A stretch of DNA of 64,000 nucleotides from Avena insularis (taxonomy: Eukaryota; Streptophyta; Magnoliopsida; Poales; Poaceae): positions 70,666,253 to 70,730,252 of the forward strand of contig CM042688.1 in NCBI GenBank assembly GCA_023614405.1, in the 5' to 3' direction. The position numbers were made by a program, and so were the translations under genes. Positions 11,084-23,800 of the stretch are shown here, one piece after another. Position 1 is the stretch's first letter; every line of letters starts with the position of its first letter. The notes under the pieces were generated by a model. That model saw only the letters and a list, made by a program, of their open reading frames with translations. It searched no databases and was not told the DNA's origin.

Positions 11084-11815
11084 TTAATGTGGTAGGTCGA
11101 GAGGGCACATGATTTTCTTGGCTTCCTCGATACTTGTTGGCAATGTGTTCCCCTTAGGAAGTCGGTCGTGCCAGTATTCCATGTCCGCGTTGAAGCTCAC
11201 ATCGGTCCATTTGTGTTCGGCCTTCATCTCTAGAGCCTTGAGCGTTACACTCAAACGTGTATCCTCGGGGCGACACCCAGGATACAATGGAGTTATCCCG
11301 TCTACCTCCATTTGGGCCAGCTTGGCTTTCTCTCTGGCTGCAGCTTTGTCGTTGCTCGTCTCCTTGAGGAGCAGTTCTTGGACATGAGGGTCCTGCAAGA
11401 CCGAAGTTAGCAGCGTCTGTGTGTTCGCGTCTTCTCCTTCTTCATGATCATGATCATGCCCGTCGCCATCTCCTTCTCCATGCTGATCATGCCCGCCGGC
11501 ATCTCCTTCGTCATGATGATCATGCTCGCTGGCATCTCCTTCGTCATGATGATCATGCCCGGTAGACTCTTCGTCTTCTCGCCCGCCCACGTCTTCTTGA
11601 CCACCACCATGTCCTGCCGACGCCTCATTGAGGTTGCGCATGAAACCGCGCCTGAGCAGGTGACCCTCCAATTGTCCAGATTCAGGGTCGATCCAGCGCT
11701 GTAGTTTGCATGTTCGACATGGACATCTTATCATGGTCTTGTTGTTCAGAATCATGTCCTCCTTCGCGCCTTTCTTGTACCTAGCAATTCGACCTTTGCT
11801 CATCGTGAGGACCAT
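11084..11815 (-). pseudogene. tnpD: CACTA main transposase, N-terminal part (transposase-associated domain)
   Basis: The likely start is ATG at 11815-11813, just after an AG acceptor-like site (tgaccgctcag). The first 60 residues resemble the zinc-binding transposase-associated domain (IRCPCRTCKLQRW, then HLLRRGFM). They are followed by an Asp/Glu/His-rich repeat (units of HDHHDEGDA at about 11600-11440) and the conserved run before the TNP2 core (WHDRLPKGNTLPTSIEEAKK). The frame stops at 11084 where the family continues into 'YHACIND'. An intron in the 5' leader and a shared block lie upstream. Confidence 0.8.
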
Positions 11816-11888
11816 GGTTGCCTGAGCGGTCAAAACAGAGAGTATAGGTGAGAACCACACCATATGAACACACACATGCATGAATGCT

Positions 11889-11985
11889 AGCCGGAAAAAA
11901 TTCGGCATGACCTTTCCTAAAATTAGGACATATGGGTAGTGCAAAAATTTGCCGAAATGGAAATGAATCAATATTTCGGCAAACA
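11889..11985 (-). promoter_or_regulatory. Shared block upstream of main transposase (copy 2)
   Basis: 'aaaaattcggcatgacctt' and 'gaaatggaaatgaatcaata' parallel the block at 5639-5735, and both copies precede a transposase start on the same strand by about 50-75 bp. It falls in the probable leader intron of this gene. Confidence 0.45.
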
Positions 11986-12124
11986 TCCATGCAACCACAC
12001 CGGCCGGGCCCGACAACAACAAGCAAGCAACAAAAACTTCCTCCCATTGCAAACATTCATGCACCACACAAGCATCGTCTCGCCATGGATCGCACACACA
12101 CACCGCCCGCGCGACAAGCTTCAC

Positions 12125-12487
12125 CTACATCTTCATGGCCAAGTACTCACCTAGTAGACACAATAATAGCGAGACGAGACCGCGCGATAAGAGAGTGTGG
12201 ACAAATAGATCTACAAATTGGTGGAGAGGAAATTAGTAAACAAATAGAGATGTGTGAGAGAAAAGTAAGGAACTTTTAAATTTAAAAGTTGGAGCGAAGC
12301 TTCCACTTACCAATCTATGGATTAAAATAGGTTTAGTTACTAGAAAATGGAGAAACTATGGGCAAGATGGGGTGTGAGGGAGCAGGAAGACGAGTTGGGA
12401 GGAGGTAGAGATGTGAAATGGATGATGGTGGATAGATAAGTGCTAGCTTTTGTCACCTTTTTAACATGGATATAGACGCCCTCATCT
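12125..12487. other. CACTA promoter-side spacer
   Basis: No gene. AT-rich sequence with purine-rich runs joins, across the gypsy insertion, to the right subterminal array at 26844. It is probably the promoter and leader region for the minus-strand transposase transcript. Confidence 0.45.
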
Positions 12488-13271
12488 TGTTGGGGAGGTG
12501 ACCCCGGATAGGGTAAAGACGGGGAAAGATGAGAGGGTGTTCCCCGTCTAGTTTCCGAGTTACACTCTGAGTCGGCCGAATCCTGTAGAGGTCGGCCGAG
12601 ATGGGAAAGGACGGGACCCTTGAAGTAAGGGCAAGGCATTACCCAGCCGAGATACACAGGTAAAGTCGGCGGGTTAGCCCAAGTAATCTCGATGCAGGTG
12701 AAGGACAAGCCGGGTTACGCGAGGCAGGTAATAATGATAATGAAGCTTGCAGGAGAAGGAGAAGCCTAAAGTCAAACTCTAGTAGCAGGCTAGGGAGAAT
12801 CAGAGCGAAGCCAAGCACTAGGGACAAAGGTGCAGAGCGACAGAGAGACAGAAGGAGGTCACGGAGATGACAGTCCTGAAGCCCGAGGCACACAGGAGGG
12901 CCCCTCTGGAACCTTGCCGTCATTAGGGGAGCGACAGGGAAAGGGGGGCGCCGAACTACTATATTGGGACAAGCATATTCCTCGAATATGCTTGCCACAT
13001 CAGCCCTAAGGGAACCCAAGGCTCTCCTTTATAAGGGCAGGCTTGGACCCTGAGGACGGGATCGACTCATTCTAGGTACCGTTATGCTGGTAAAATTCTC
13101 TCTTGTATACCGCTCAAGGAGCACTTGTAACTCAAGGAAGGAGAAATACAGACCTTTGCGTTAGCTTTCCGTGTGTAGAATCCACTACATCTTCCCTCCC
13201 CAGATCCCACTAGCATCCATTGGCCCCTAACTTTAGCCTACCCATGGCATCTGCCGTGCCACCACCACAGC
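12488..13271 (+). repeat. 5' LTR of the Tat gypsy element
   Basis: It starts TGTTGGGG and ends near ...ccaccaccaca. It contains a TATA-like ctttataagg at about 13027-13036, followed by the likely transcript start. By eye it differs from the 3' LTR by about six substitutions plus a variable segment around 12650-12745. Confidence 0.9.
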
Positions 13272-13290
13272 TTGGCGCCACTGGGGAAGC
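13271..13290 (+). promoter_or_regulatory. Primer-binding site of the Tat element
   Basis: 'ttggcgccactggggaag' directly after the LTR resembles the tggcgccgttgccggggaa site (tRNA-Asp type) used by grass gypsy elements, with a shortened middle. Confidence 0.55.
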
Positions 13291-13306
13291 GGTGCTAGCT
13301 GGAGTT

Positions 13307-15527
13307 ATGATCCGGACGGGAAACTTCATCAAGACCGGTGAGCGCGTTGTTTCTGGCTTAGTCCAGAGATTTGGTCTCTGTGATTATGTCAGCGACAATG
13401 CAGGGAGCTTCAGGGGGAAAGCTCCCCCGCGAAATGGTGTCTTCATCAACTTGGGCGGGCACCAGGTTTACGTCGGCGTCAACATCTCCAGCGTTTATCC
13501 TCACCAAGTTGTTGTTGCAGGAGATCCACCTCTTAACGCTGCAGGCCATCCGCCTGGAGCGCATCCTGCAGGTAGCGTCGAAGTAATGGTCGTGGCCGGG
13601 GTGCAAACTGGAGTAGAAGCTGCCGAATCAGGCAGAGAACCCGCCACCGGTGTACAGGGTGCACACAAGCAGACAACACCAATGCCCACCGAGGTAATCC
13701 CACCAGCAACCAACCCGACCAAGGGGCAAAACACCACCCCAAAAGCACCAAGAGTAAGAGGGCCACCTCTGGAAAGGCCAGAGAATATACTTCAGGCGAC
13801 CATAGAAAGCTTAACTACACCTGTAGCGCCGATACTTAATCCGGCAAATGCTCAGGCAGAGTTAGAGGAAACCAGGCAAAAGGTGCTGATAGAGGCAAAA
13901 AAGGTGTCGGCCTTGCGGGAGTCCTTAAACAGGACCCTGCGAGAATATGCCAAAGCAAATAAGCTTGACGTCGCACCCGAACGGGTAGACGAACTAAGAT
14001 TGAGAGGGAAGAACCTCATGGATGACATCAATAAAGAGCATGAAGCTCATAAAGCAGAATCAGAGGATTTAGGTTTGCCGAGGTACAGTACCCCGGCAAG
14101 AAACCTAAGAGCGGCAAATGCCGCAGCTTTAGAGTTAGAGGGGTTGACCGGAGAGGCCAGTGAAACAACAAGAAAGAGTAAACGAGCTGGTGCGCATCGC
14201 GAACCAGCAAAACGAGGAAATGCTCAGAGCAAACCCGGCGAGGCCGGGGGCCTCGCGAATGGTTCATTCGGCAGGAGCAGCACCAGCCCTGTCTGTGGCA
14301 GCAGCATCTTCACCCGGAAATAATGCTCGAAGAGACAAAGCAGTAACCTCGGGAAAGAGGAACAAGCAGATTGTCCCGTATGATCCGGCAATGGCCGGAA
14401 AGGCAAATGAAAACAGAGGCAATGCAAGCCGAGGTAAAGTGAGAGGAACCACGACCGTGTGGAGAAAGATGGCGGAAGCCGAGGCAACGGAGACCTCGGC
14501 AGAAGAGAGCCCGCCAGAGGCAATCATGAGAACAACACCCCGGTCGAAGTAAGGAGAGAACGGCCACTCAACCTGCAACCGAGGCATGAACCCCGGCAGG
14601 AAAGAGAAACAAGGCCAGCTCGCCACAATCAAATTAATGAGAGATACAATGATGGTTATTCCGAAATGGACTATGCAATCCATGGCGGAAACAACCATTA
14701 TGGAATACAGGACAGAGTTCTGTACAGAGATTTGCCACCGAATGATGCAAGGGTGAAGCTGGACCGGCTATACAGGTCCGAGTTGTTGGAAGAACAGGGT
14801 CCACCAGGGCCAGCATGCTTTGGACCACGGATCATGAGTGAGCCACCTGTGCCGAATTTTCAGCTAGCAAGGGGCACCAAAACAAGACTGGTTGATTGAC
14901 TATGCCACGGCTATAAAAATAGCGTGTGGAAACTTACGATGGGCAGTACGATATGTGCCACAAATGCTGGAAGGACCAGCTAGAGTTTGGCTGAATAATC
15001 TACCAGCCGGCAGTATCAACTGTTGGCTGGATTTTGAGGAAATGTTTGTCAGCAACTTTACCAGTACATACAAGAGGCCAAACAGGCCACAACAGTTAGC
15101 CATGTGCAAGCAGAAGCCGAATGAAACAGATAGAGAATTTTTAACTCGGTGGTGCAACCTGAGAAACTCATGTGAAGGAGTCATAGAATCGCAAGCAATA
15201 GCGTGGTTCGCGCAAGGATGCCGTTATGGCAGCGTATTATGGCAACGTTTGCAGAGAGATATGCCGACCACACTGGCAGAAACTATCAGAATAGCGGACT
15301 CCTACGCATTAGGAGATCCTACGCAACCAGAATTAATGTCGGCAGATCACCGCGAGCAACAGGATCATTATGCAAGAGATTTCGCCGGGTCATCCAGGCG
15401 CGGTGATTTCAGAGGAAGAAGAAGAGAGGAAAGACCGGATTATAGATATAATTCGGCCCAAGTAGCGGCAGTAGCGCAAGATCAGCCGAATCACAGAGCA
15501 GCTCATCGGCAAAAGAATGGTCCTTAG
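13307..15527 (+). pseudogene. gag: gag of the Tat gypsy element, frameshifted
   Basis: The first frame (13307-14323) gives a long N-terminal region with Lys/Glu-rich helices, likely coiled coil (about residues 190-320). It continues in a second frame (14160-14552) and a third (to about 14888). The Retrotrans_gag core is in the final frame at 14892-15527, with ARVWLNNLP, FVSNFTSTYKRP and EFLTRW motifs. At least three frameshifts are needed. The frame stops at TAG 15525-15527 before a zinc-knuckle-like CKFH..H..C segment at about 15633-15690. Gag forms the particle that packages the element RNA. This copy could not make it intact. Confidence 0.8.
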
Positions 15528-15617
15528 CAGTGGACACCAAGGAATGAAGGAAAAGGGCAATGGACCCCCGAACAAAAGAAACAGTGGCAGGAAAGGCCGA
15601 AGTACACGTTCGAATCC

Positions 15618-16742
15618 ATGCTAGATCAGCCGTGTAAATTTCACACGTCAAACCCATCCAGACCAGCTAACCATACAACCCGCCAGTGTGCATGGATGAA
15701 AAATGCAATGGGTAACCCCGCAGCGGTTCAGGCACCCCATCAAGTACATCAGCAGCGTCAATCACAGTTGACTGGAGCAAATGCACAGCAACTAATGTTA
15801 CCGCCCCCTCCCCCGAGGTACGATAACTCGGATCAGAGAGACGCGGTACATCAAGTGATGAACCAAGTCCAGGATGGAAGAACAAACCCGGCGAATACGG
15901 GACACAATGATTACAGAGAACATCATCAGTCTTATTGCGTATTCACGACGGAACAGCAAGACAAACAAAGTGTACAACACCGGCATATGGAAGTAAATGC
16001 AGTTATGCCGGCGATACCGAGATATGTGCCATGGTCTGATCAGGAAGTAACTTGGAGCATAAAGGATCATCCCAGAATAATGTCGAATCCTGGATCATAT
16101 GCACTCGTGTTGGATCCGACATTTGTTGGACCAAGCATCAATGTGAAATTCTCAAAGGTACTCATTGACAACGGAAGTAGTATCAACATCATGTACAAAG
16201 ATACCATGCATAAACTGGGAATATCGCAGAACATGTTGCAATCCACAAGGACCACTTTCCATGGGATAGTGCCAGGGCTTTCATGTGAACCCATTGGTAA
16301 GGTCCGAGTCGATGTATTATTCGGCACAAGAGATAACTGCAGAGCAGAAAACTTAGAGTTTGAGGTGGTGGATCTAGAGAGTTGTTATCATGCTTTACTC
16401 GGACGGCCAGCGTTGGCCAAATTCATGGGCAGCTGTCATGTAAGTTATCTGAAGATGAAGCTACCCGGACCACAAGGAGTGATAACAGTTGCAGGGGATT
16501 ACAAGAAGTCAATGGAGTGTGCTTCAGCCGGGTCAAACTTGGCCGAGTCATTGGTTATAGCAAGAGAAAAAAGAAGGATTCAAGAGGTAGCCGCCCTCGC
16601 TCAGTCGGCGCAGCTGAACATGCCGGCACTAGCCAACCCGCATGGCAGTGTTTCTTTTCAGCCGACTAAAGAAACGAAGAAGTTTCAAATAGATGAGCAA
16701 TTCCCAGGCGCATCGTCACTATTGGTGCAGGCTCGACGCTAA
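15618..16742 (+). pseudogene. pr: Gag C-terminus and aspartic protease of the Tat element
   Basis: It is in the same frame as the gag core after the stop at 15525. It opens with a CKFHTSNPSRPANHTTRQC knuckle-like motif, then a Gln-rich linker, then a retropepsin. The catalytic motif LIDNGSSINIMY lies at about 16165-16200, and the LLGRPALAKF strand that closes the fold at about 16396-16425. It ends with an in-frame TAA at 16740 just before RT. Confidence 0.8.
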
Positions 16743-17502
16743 ATAGGAAAGCGAGCTCACCAACTTCCTCCGTGAGAATCGGGACATATTTGCATGGTCA
16801 ACTCAGGATCTGCAAGGTGTTCCGAGGGAGTTGGCTGAGCACTCTTTGAATGTAAGGCCTGGAGCAAGGCCGGTGAAGCAACCTCTCCGCCGCTTACCAA
16901 GACAGAGAAAAATAATAGGATGAAATAGCTCGGCTCTCGCAGCCGGGTTCATCATGGAGGTCTTTGTACCCGGATTGGTTGTCAAATCCGGTGCTGGTAG
17001 AAAAGAATAAGGATGATCCCAATGTAGCCATTGTATGGCGAATGTGTATCGATTACACGAACCTGAACAAGGCGTGTCCAAAAGATCCTTTTCCATTACC
17101 TAGAATAGACCAAGTCATTGACTCGACCGCTGGTTGTGAGTTATTATCATTTGTGACGCAGCTCTGGTTTCCACCAGATACCGTTAAATCCGCCGATCAA
17201 ATAAAGACCGCATTTATTACCCCAGACGGGCTTATTGCTATCGCACGATGCCATTCGGCCTGCGAAATGCAGGAGCAACATATCAGAGATGCATGCAAAA
17301 ATGTCTACATGATCAAATAGGGAAAAATGTACAAGTATATGTAGATGATGTGGTCATCAAAACCAAGGAAAGCAAAACCTTACTGGAAGATATACGGCAA
17401 ACCTTCGTAAACTTGAGAAGATTCCGAATGAAACTTAACCTGGAAAAGTGCACGTTTGGCGTGCCGGCAGGAAAATTGCTCGGTTTTCTTGTATCTAGCT
17501 GA
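16743..17502 (+). pseudogene. rt: Reverse transcriptase of the Tat element, several frames
   Basis: RT motifs are recognisable but split. NFLRENRDIFAWS lies near 16760 and IDYTNLNKACPKDPFPLPRI near 17050. The catalytic YVDD, within VQVYVDDVVIKTK, is at about 17335-17350 after MPFGLRNAGATYQR. At least three frame changes separate these parts, and TGA at 17500 interrupts the frame that runs on into RNase H. It is inactive in this copy. Confidence 0.85.
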
Positions 17503-17544
17503 GGTATAGAAGCCAACCCAACAAATATAAAGGCAGTAGAAAGA

Positions 17545-20094
17545 ATGGAATTGCCGAAATGCTTAAATGATGTACAAAAATTCACAGGTTGTCTAGCCTC
17601 GCTCAGCCGGTTTGTATGTCGGCTGGGAGAAAAGGCACTACCACTATATCAGCTGATGAAGAAATCAGATAAATTCGTTTGGACTCCACAAGCAGACAGC
17701 GCGTTTCATGAGTTGAAAAAAATGTTGGTCACAACACCTGTCTTGGCTTCTCCATTATCAAAAGAGCCTATGTTACTCTACATAGCGGCCACAAATAGAG
17801 TAGTGAGTGCTGTAGTCATAGTAGAACGACTCGAAAATAATAAGTCGGTACAGAGGCCGGTATATTATTTGAGTGAGGTGTTGTCCACTTCAAAACAGAA
17901 TTACCCACATTATCAGAAAATTGCTTATAGGGTGTATATGTCGGCAAAAAAGCTTAAACATTACTTCGAAGAGCATCCCATCAGAGTGATTTGTGAAGCA
18001 CCCATAGCCGACATATTGAGCAACAAAGATGCAAGTGGCCGAATAGCAAAATGGGCAATTGAATTGTCACCTTACGCTCCACAATTTGATAGGAGAGATG
18101 CAATCAAATCTCAAGCAGTCGCCGACTTCTTCGTAGATTGGGCCGAAGTGCAATATGAGCCACCATTACCAGATCCAAATTATTGGACGATGCATTTCGA
18201 TGGTTCCAAACTAAGAAATGGTTTGGGGGCAGGAATAGTATTAACTTCGCCTAAAAGAGATCAGCTAAAATATGTGCTACAGATACATTTTGCTGCATCC
18301 AACAACGTAGCCGAATATGAAGCACTGGCCCATGGATTGAAAGTAGCAAAAGAGATTGGCATACGCCGAATCTTATGCTATGGGGACTCAGACCTGGTCG
18401 TACAGCAAGTCTCTGGCAATTGGGATGCACGAGATGCTAATATGGACTTATACAGATTTCATGTACAAAAGATCAGTGGATACTTTGAAGGATGTGAGTT
18501 TCACCACATACCTCGGGCAGAAAATGATGCCACAGACACATTGTCAAAGCTCGGATCAACCCGGCAGTCAATTCCACCGGGTATTGCCCTGGAACACCTC
18601 AGAAAACCATCAATAATCCCTTCACCAGAATCCGAATCTATCTTTATGCCGGCTAATTCAGCAGCAGACAATGTGCCGATGGAGGTAGACCAGCAATATA
18701 ACTCGAAATCCCCCAAGAGGAGGACGGCAGAAGTAAGCACAATTATGGAGAAGGCCGAGGTAAATATGTCGGCAGAAAATATGGAAATAGACAGTGAGAC
18801 GACACCAGAAAAAATCACACCGCCATGGGCGCAACCCATATTATCTTACCTTAAAGACGCGGTATTACCAAGCAATGAAGTGTTAGCAAGACAAACTGTA
18901 AGGAGAGCGAAAGCTTACACGATCATAAACAATGAGCTATATAAAAGAAGTGTCACAAGCGTATTGCAGAAGTGTGTGAGTTCGGCAAAAGGCCGGGAAA
19001 TCCTCCTCGATATACACCAAGGAGAGTGTGGACATCATGCCTCATCTCGTGCATTGGTAGCCAAAGCATTCAGGCATGGATTTTATTGGCCGACGGCGTT
19101 GAAGGAAGCCAAAGAGTTGGTGGAAAAATGCAATGGTTGCCAGAGATACGCAACCAAAATACATATGCCATCGGCCGAATTAAAAACAATACCCATCACT
19201 TGGCCATTTGCTGTATGGGGCTTAGATATGGTGGGACCATTTAAGCCGGCCCGAGGGGGAATGACCCACATATTGGTTATGGTGGACAAGTTCACAAAAT
19301 GGATTGAAGTGAAACCAATAAGAAAATGCGATGGGCCCACAGCAGTGAAATTCCTCAAAGATATTATTTTAAGATATGGGTACCCACACAGTATCATTAC
19401 AGATAATGCCACAAATTTTGCAGAAGGAGCCTTCGCCAGATTTTGTAGAGAAAAATACATAAGGTTAGATATTGCCTCTGTGGCTCACCCAGCATCTAAT
19501 GGGCAAGTGGAAAGGTCTAATGGACTAGTATTGTCCGGAATAAAACCACGACTTGTTGAACCACTTCAAAGGTCGGCAGGATGTTGGATGGAGGAACTTC
19601 CAGCCGTATTATGGAGCCTCAGAACTACTCCAAATAGGTCAACAGGGTACACACCATTCTTTCTAGTATATGGAGCAGAGGCCGTGCTTCCAGCCGACAT
19701 AATACATGACTCGCCAAGAGTTACTCAGTATACAACCTCTGAAGTGAACGAAATAGCTCGGCAAGATACTATAGACCTGCTAGAAGAAGCCAGAGAGCTG
19801 GCACTATCACGATCAGCTATTTATCAGCAGAACCTACGACGATATCACAGCAAAAAGGTGAATCCAAGGGTATTCAAAGAAGGAGATTTAGTCCTCAGAC
19901 TGGTACAACGCACGGCCGGCATGCACAAGCTGTCACCTCCATGGGAGGGACCATTCATCGTGAGCAAGGCATTACATAACGATGCCTATTATCTAATTGA
20001 TGCTCAATCCCCCGGAAAGGACAAGGCAGACAAAGCTGGCGAAGAAACGAAGCGGCCATGGAACGTGGCCCTGCTTCGTCCATTTTACTCATAG
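17545..20094 (+). pseudogene. pol: RNase H, second (archaeal-type) RNase H and integrase of the Tat element, one long open frame
   Basis: 849 residues are uninterrupted. Residues 1-190 cover the end of RT and the standard RNase H (PVYYLSEVLS, KLKHYFEEHPI). Residues about 212-345 are an extra RNase H1-like domain (MHFDGSKLRNGLGAG, NVAEYEALAHGL, CYGDSDLVVQQ) typical of Tat elements. Then come an acidic linker, an HHCC zinc domain (GHHASSRAL...CNGCQRY), and the integrase core with D (GLDMVGPF), D (IITDNATNF) and E (GQVERSN). The C-terminal tail ends WNVALLRPFYS. The frame itself is intact, but it depends on a broken upstream gag-RT frame. Confidence 0.9.
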
Positions 20095-20125
20095 CATAGT
20101 ATTTCAAGGTCAAGGACCAATGAAG

Positions 20126-20415
20126 TATTAAACCTCGGCATCAGGAGCAGCAACTCGGGGACTGCCATATGTTATTTCAATTTCATGTTATGTATTAAAC
20201 CTCGGCATCCAGAGCAGTGACTCGGGGACTGCCATATGTTATTTCAATTTCATGTTATGTATTGAACCTCAGCATCAGGAGCAGTGACTCGGGGACTGCC
20301 ATATGTTATTTCAATTTCATGTTATGCATTGAACCTCGACATCCAGAGCAGTGACTCGGGGACTGCCATATGTTATTTCAATTTCAGGTTATGTATTAAA
20401 ACCTCGCAACAAAGC
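20126..20415. repeat. 67-bp tandem repeat array, about 4.3 copies
   Basis: Units start at about 20126, 20193, 20260, 20327 and 20394 with spacing of 67 bp. Each contains aacctcggcatc, gactcggggactgcc and atgttatttcaatttcatg. It lies just after the pol stop and before the antisense gene, where Tat elements often carry tandem repeats. Confidence 0.9.
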
Positions 20416-20898
20416 AGCTAGAAGACTACCATACACCGCCCGAGCTATGTTGAGCACCAAAACTTGACGCTCGAGCAAAGACCTCGGTGGTGGTCTTGTA
20501 TTTTTCTGAAAGTTAGTTTGCACATTAGACTTCAGCGTAATGTGCAATCACTGGGACCCGTGAATTGTTCCAAAGTGGCAGTCAATCTTTGATACGGAAA
20601 GGGTATCACACTTCGGCACTCAGGATAAGAACAGATCAACCCCGTATGATGTTCGAAGCTCACACACAAATTACTCGACTAAAACATGAGAAAACAAAGA
20701 CAAAGATAAATCCTAACACCAGAATATGCAGGATATCAAAGCAGAAATTCGGATGGGAACCAACTTAAGCAAAGTTATAATAACTGCAAACTTATATGTC
20801 GCAGCAATGTACGGCAAAAGGAGAGTCAAGGTCATACAGGAAATAGATGAGTATTCCAAGGACATCATACGCCCGGCATACCAGGGATAGAAAATGAA
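20416..20898. other. Non-coding segment between pol and the antisense gene
   Basis: No ORF of note. It lies between two convergent genes, so it should hold the 3' ends of both transcripts. I see no distinct terminator. Confidence 0.4.
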
Positions 20899-23800
20899 TT
20901 AAACGTTTTTCACTGGAGAGATGGCAACCTGGTCAGGGGCTGGGGACTCCGAGGTAGGAGGAACTTCGGCCGAGGTTACCTCGCCCTCTGCAGACCTAGG
21001 TGCAACCTCGGCCGAACTGAGGCCGAGGAGCATCAATTTGGTGATGGAATGCACGGTACCCTTGGAGGAGGATCGCGCGTCGTCATTGTCATCCGAGCTC
21101 GAACTGGAGTCACCAGAAGTGGCCGAGTCATCTTCATCTCCCCCTGCTCAGCTGAGTCATCTGATGCATCCTCGACGAAGACCTCCTCATCCGGGTTTGA
21201 AAGGAAACTCGGCCCTTCATTCCAGGTGTGCACGTCGGCATACTCGACGAGTTGAAAGGCGCGAGCTTGCCGAAGAGCAACAAAGGTGGGATCCTCAACC
21301 CAACGGGAACCGGTGCGAAAATTCCTCAGGATATCAAGAGAAATGTCTTCGTACCATGACATGATAACGGTGAGGGCCATGTCCGCGCCCATTTCGCCAG
21401 ATTCCTCAAAGACTTAGTTGCTTTTCAGTGGCATTCAATCTAGTCACCAGCAATTCGATCTCGCTGATCTTAGGAGTTCTAGAGGTATTCGGCCAGAGAG
21501 CATGATGGGCTCGAATAGCTGCCAGCACCAAGTCCCTGCCCATGATTTTCACCGGACCAAGGGCAGCGCCGACAGAAACCAAGAAATCTTCTATTGAATA
21601 TTCAAAGTTCACGTCAACAGGGAGACCTCGGCGCGCACGAGCAGCAAGGACAACTTTAGAGCTCACGGGCTTAGCGGAAAATGACCTGCGCAAAAAGGAG
21701 GCGTCAGAGGCGTGAAGGAAGAAAGATAATCCGGCCGTGTTAAGATGCTTATGATGAATGTAACTCATCATCAGCTGAAGGTCCTTCGCCCAGTCAATCT
21801 TGTTCTTCTCAAAGCGAGCAATTTCCTCGCTCATTCCTCGAGTTTTCAGCTCGGCAGCCTCTAAGAGCTCTTTATTCTTTTGCAATTCCAAAGCCAGCCG
21901 GTTCTTCTCCTCGGAGAACTCCTGATCGACCTTCTCTAGCTCGGATTTCTGAGAAAGCTTAAGGGCCTTAACCTAGGCACGTAGGAGAGCTATCTCATCA
22001 TCCTTTTCTTTTAGCTGCGCCGAATGAGTGGCGCCTTGTTCTAACAAATGCAGCATTACATCAGGCATGGGCGTACAATTTTGGTGAGATGATGCAAAGG
22101 TTCATATCTCGGCTTTATCAAAGCCAAACAAAGTAAAAGAAACTTAGTGCACGTCTTAGAAAGAAAAAAGTACGAGGTGGATGGAAAACTAACCTTCCAA
22201 GCTCTTGACTCTCTTCTCAAGACGAATGTTAAGATTATTGATGTTGCCTGTTAACCCGCAAAGTAAGCCGGCATCCCGCAGACAAAACAATGACAGTAAT
22301 AGAAATGACAAGGAAAATGATCGGGCATACCTGCTTTTTTCACCACAGGAATAACTTTTTCGTATTTTTCTTCCAACTTCTTGTGCGAGAATAGCAGTCT
22401 TTGAAATTCAGCAGTCCGCCGGTCATGCGCAACCTGAGCAATGGAACAAACAATGAATGGAGATTCAACAGATCCGAGCTAAGTGAAAACTTAACCCGAA
22501 TCTAGGTGGCTGGATATTCGAAGCTAAAAAGATACGAGCTAAGTGAAAACTTAACCCGGATCTAGGTGGCTGGATATTCGAAGCCAAAACAGATGCGAGC
22601 TAAGTGAAAACTTAACCCGGATCTAGGTGGCTGGATATTCAAAGCCAAAACAGATCCGAGCTAAGTGAAAACTTAACCCGGATCTAGGTGGCTGGATATT
22701 CAAAGCCAAAACAGATCCGAGCTAAGTGAAAACTTAACCCGGATCTAGGTGGCTGGATATTCGAAGCCAAAACAGATCCGAGCTAAGTGAAAACTTAACC
22801 CAGATCTAGGTGGCTGGATATCCAAAGCCAAAAGTAGATTCGAGTCAGGCGGAAGTTTAACCCAGAACTATGTGGCTAGACATTCAAAGAACAGCTAGAG
22901 AAAATTTAAGCAAAAGTTTAAGATAGATCTACTCGGATATAGGCTATAGCACTATAAAAACTTCCAAGCGAATAACAAGTTACTCGTTTGCAAGTTTCGG
23001 GGACTAATGTATATATAATAGCATATGGAGAATCAGTCTAAACCCCGAGAAGTAGCAATTACCTCGTTCATCTTGTTGCTATCTAGAATGATCTTGGCAG
23101 CTTGATCCAAACGGTCGATGTCGGAGAGTTGAAGCGGTGGTATTTCGATTGCCCACAAGCTGATCATGACATTCGATTATGAGCATATTCCACCAGCGAG
23201 CCGAGGCTGTTCCCACTAGCCGTCCGGGTTAAGACTTTACCTCGGACATGTTGTGTAACCACTGCAGCCGCAGGGCCTGTATGAACAGCAAGCTGGGTGC
23301 TGGCAGCAGAGGTAACAGAGGCTTTGGTAGGCGCAGTTCCTTTGCGCAGCACGTCAGCAATACTCGGCTGAGAAGAACCGGCAAGACCTTTTTGGGAAGT
23401 AGAAGTTTTAGTGGCAACAGTTTTTCTTCATGGAGGCACCACAGGTCGATACCTCGGCAATGGGAACGGTGACCTTAGAAGCGGGGAGGGATTCTGGTGA
23501 GGGCATCGGGGTATTATCGACCACGGCTGCGGCTGGGGTTACAGTAGGAGCTACCGAGGTAGAAAGAGGCTCGGTGGATATGCTCGGATTCAGGGGAGGG
23601 GCAACAGGTTCAGTAGAAATCTCGGAGGCGCGAATATCAGGCGCATCGTGACAAGGAGGTGACATATGCGGAGCTGGAGGAGATGTAGCACGAGCAGGAC
23701 TAGGAATCCTAGTATCTTCAACAGGCAGAGGAGACGGCTGCCGAATCGGGCGGCTAGTCATGCTAGGACCGCCAGGCTTAACGGAAGCGAACCTTGCGAA

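Noticed and set aside
13358..14698. Minus-strand ORFs within the Tat gag
   Set aside because: They are shadows of the plus-strand gag; no motifs.
22471..22890. CRISPR-like array of regular repeats
   Set aside because: Repeats are head-to-tail without unique spacers, in a plant retroelement intron.
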